DNA from: Clostridium sp. CAG:594
GTDB taxonomy: Bacteria; Bacillota_I; Bacilli_A; RF39; UBA660
NCBI GenBank assembly: GCA_000434835.1
Contig: FR881465.1
Span: 47,042-54,035 of the forward strand
Direction: 5' to 3'
DNA: 6,994 bases
Within the stretch, counting starts at the first letter, position 1; each line of letters opens with the position of its first letter. A program made the position numbers and the translations under genes. The notes beneath the pieces are model-generated. The model was not told where the DNA came from. It did not search any database and saw nothing but the letters and a program-made list of their open reading frames with translations. Positions 6,558 through 6,994 of this stretch are shown here, piece by piece.

Positions 6558-6563
6558 TATAAT
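6555..6563 (+). promoter_or_regulatory. Extended -10 promoter reading right into the structured leader
   Basis: TGGTATAAT is a perfect -10 (6558-6563) with the TGn extension. No good -35 stands at 16-18 bases; TTTAAT at 6532-6537 is 20 bases away. The start point is predicted near 6569-6571. It is divergent from the leftward promoter, the two -10 boxes being about 45 bp apart. Confidence 0.6.
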
Positions 6564-6571
6564 ATAGTTGG

Positions 6572-6664
6572 ATGATTTATATAACATCCTCTTGTGAGAA
6601 AAAGTTGTGTAATCACTCAACTATCGCTCCAGAAGTAAAAATCGTCGCACCAAGTGACGTTTAG
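6572..6664 (+). CDS. Possible 30-codon leader peptide
   Basis: An ATG about 2 bases after the predicted transcription start opens a 30-codon frame ending in TAG at 6662-6664, nine bases before the terminator stem. There is no room for a ribosome binding site, so it would have to be translated as a leaderless message. Such short ORFs before terminators occur in translation-coupled attenuators of antibiotic-response genes. However, an open frame of this length is not rare by chance here, and the overlapping RNA structures offer a competing explanation. Confidence 0.22.
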   Translation: MIYITSSCEKKLCNHSTIAPEVKIVAPSDV

Positions 6665-6672
6665 ATTAAAAG

Positions 6673-6697
6673 CTCAATTGAAAAATTGAGTTTTTTT
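6673..6697 (+). terminator. Strong intrinsic terminator inside the leader
   Basis: CTCAATT (6673-6679) pairs perfectly with AATTGAG (6684-6690) around a GAAA loop, extended by one G-U and one A-U pair below, and is followed by seven T residues (6691-6697). It lies between the promoter near 6558 and the start codon at 6730. It must therefore either end a short RNA or be read through conditionally for the downstream gene to be expressed. Confidence 0.85.
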
Positions 6698-6729
6698 GTT
6701 GTCTAAATGTAGAAAGGTTGTGATGATAA

Positions 6730-6994
6730 ATGATTAAGACTATTGAAAACGAAATTAATTTAAGCCCTATTTTAAAGAAGAAACTTAATTGGGCAAAGAA
6801 TTACACTAATACTACACTATCAATTAAAAAAGGTGCTTTAATAAGGCTAGAACCAACTAATATTGCCTATGTTAAACCACATGAAGTATTAGTTAATAAT
6901 ATAAAGTTTTTATTTTTTAATAATACTAATTTCTTTTGTATAAATGATTTAGATAATAGATATAAATTATCTGATTTAGAAGAAATATTAAAAT
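6730..6994 (+). CDS. Unrecognised protein, N-terminal 88 residues (runs off the window)
   Basis: The ATG at 6730 opens a frame that stays open to the last base. The ribosome binding site is AAAGG at 6713-6717, 12 bases upstream, which is slightly long spacing. The visible 88 residues start with a lysine-rich amphipathic stretch (about 10-25), then a beta-like segment around KKGALIRLEPTNIAYVKP, a hydrophobic FLFF patch near 60-63, and an acidic helix DLEEIL at the end. I see no signal peptide and no nameable motif. Whether it belongs to the mobile element or to flanking chromosome is unclear. Expression should depend on the upstream terminator-containing leader. Confidence 0.7.
   Translation, partial: MIKTIENEINLSPILKKKLNWAKNYTNTTLSIKKGALIRLEPTNIAYVKPHEVLVNNIKFLFFNNTNFFCINDLDNRYKLSDLEEILK

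Larger units (their letters stand above)
6570..6729 (+). ncRNA. Structured 5' leader / small RNA with intrinsic terminator (candidate attenuator)
   Basis: The predicted transcript begins with hairpin GGATG (6570-6574)/CATCC (6585-6589). Next comes a possible H-type pseudoknot: GTGA (6594-6597) with TCAC (6613-6616), and AGTTG (6603-6607) with CAACT (6618-6622). A third hairpin is CGTCGC (6643-6648)/GTGACG (6654-6659), with one G-U pair and loop ACCAA. The terminator follows at 6673-6697. ACGTTTAGA (6657-6665) can instead pair over 9 bp, with one G-U, with TCTAAATGT (6702-6710), directly before the AGAAAGG ribosome binding site. ACTCAA (6615-6620) is complementary to TTGAGT (6686-6691) in the terminator's 3' arm, a possible antiterminator. 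I do not recognise a known riboswitch class. It may regulate the gene at 6730 or be a free small RNA; an alternative reading is a leader-peptide attenuator. Confidence 0.5.

Noticed and set aside
6570..6729. Type III toxin-antitoxin locus (ToxIN-like)
   Set aside because: The gene order and a possible pseudoknot fit, but there are no tandem repeats in the RNA and the visible protein does not resemble ToxN/AbiQ; kept only as an alternative.
1..6994. Mycoplasma-type code (TGA as tryptophan)
   Set aside because: Tryptophans in all genes, including the many WW pairs, are TGG, and the relaxase and nuclease genes end at TGA in sensible places.

Overview
This is a low-GC (roughly 28% G+C by eye) bacterial window from a Bacillota/Mycoplasmatota-type genome or metagenome. 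The standard bacterial code fits: the many tryptophans are TGG, and two genes end in TGA. I see no rRNA, tRNA, CRISPR array or classical IS. The content is that of an integrative mobilizable element (IME) built like the Tn4451 group, which pairs a large serine recombinase with a MobV/Pre relaxase. The species cannot be named from this sequence.

Layout: (1) 2-337 (+) is the 3' end of an unrecognised gene, overlapping the next gene by 8 bp. (2) 330-2243 (+) is a 637-residue large serine recombinase with an extra C-terminal domain. (3) 2244-2474 is non-coding; it holds two small palindromes just after the recombinase and a two-hairpin oriT-like site just before the relaxase. (4) 2475-3830 (+) is a MobV/Pre relaxase with a long coiled-coil tail. 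(5) 3834-5966 (-) is a 710-residue protein with eight tandem zinc-ribbon repeats (DUF4379-like) split 5+3 around a PD-(D/E)XK/Vsr-like nuclease domain. (6) 5956-6480 (-) is a 174-residue single-pass membrane protein that overlaps the nuclease gene by 11 bp and is co-transcribed with it. (7) 6481-6729 is a divergent regulatory region: an extended -10 promoter for the leftward operon, an extended -10 promoter reading right, then a structured leader with a strong intrinsic terminator. (8) 6730-6994 (+) is the start of an unrecognised gene that runs off the window.

Inferred working: the serine recombinase excises and integrates the element. The relaxase nicks the hairpin site upstream of its own gene so that the circle can be transferred by a helper conjugation machine. 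The leftward two-gene operon is cargo, pointing against the mobilization genes. Its predicted nucleic-acid-binding zinc ribbons, nuclease domain and membrane-anchored partner make it a candidate defence or inter-element conflict module; nothing in the sequence proves that role. The most unusual regulatory object is the leader at about 6570-6729, which carries a possible pseudoknot, a terminator, a 9-bp helix ending at the ribosome binding site and a competing leader-peptide ORF. Neither boundary of the element is identified with confidence.
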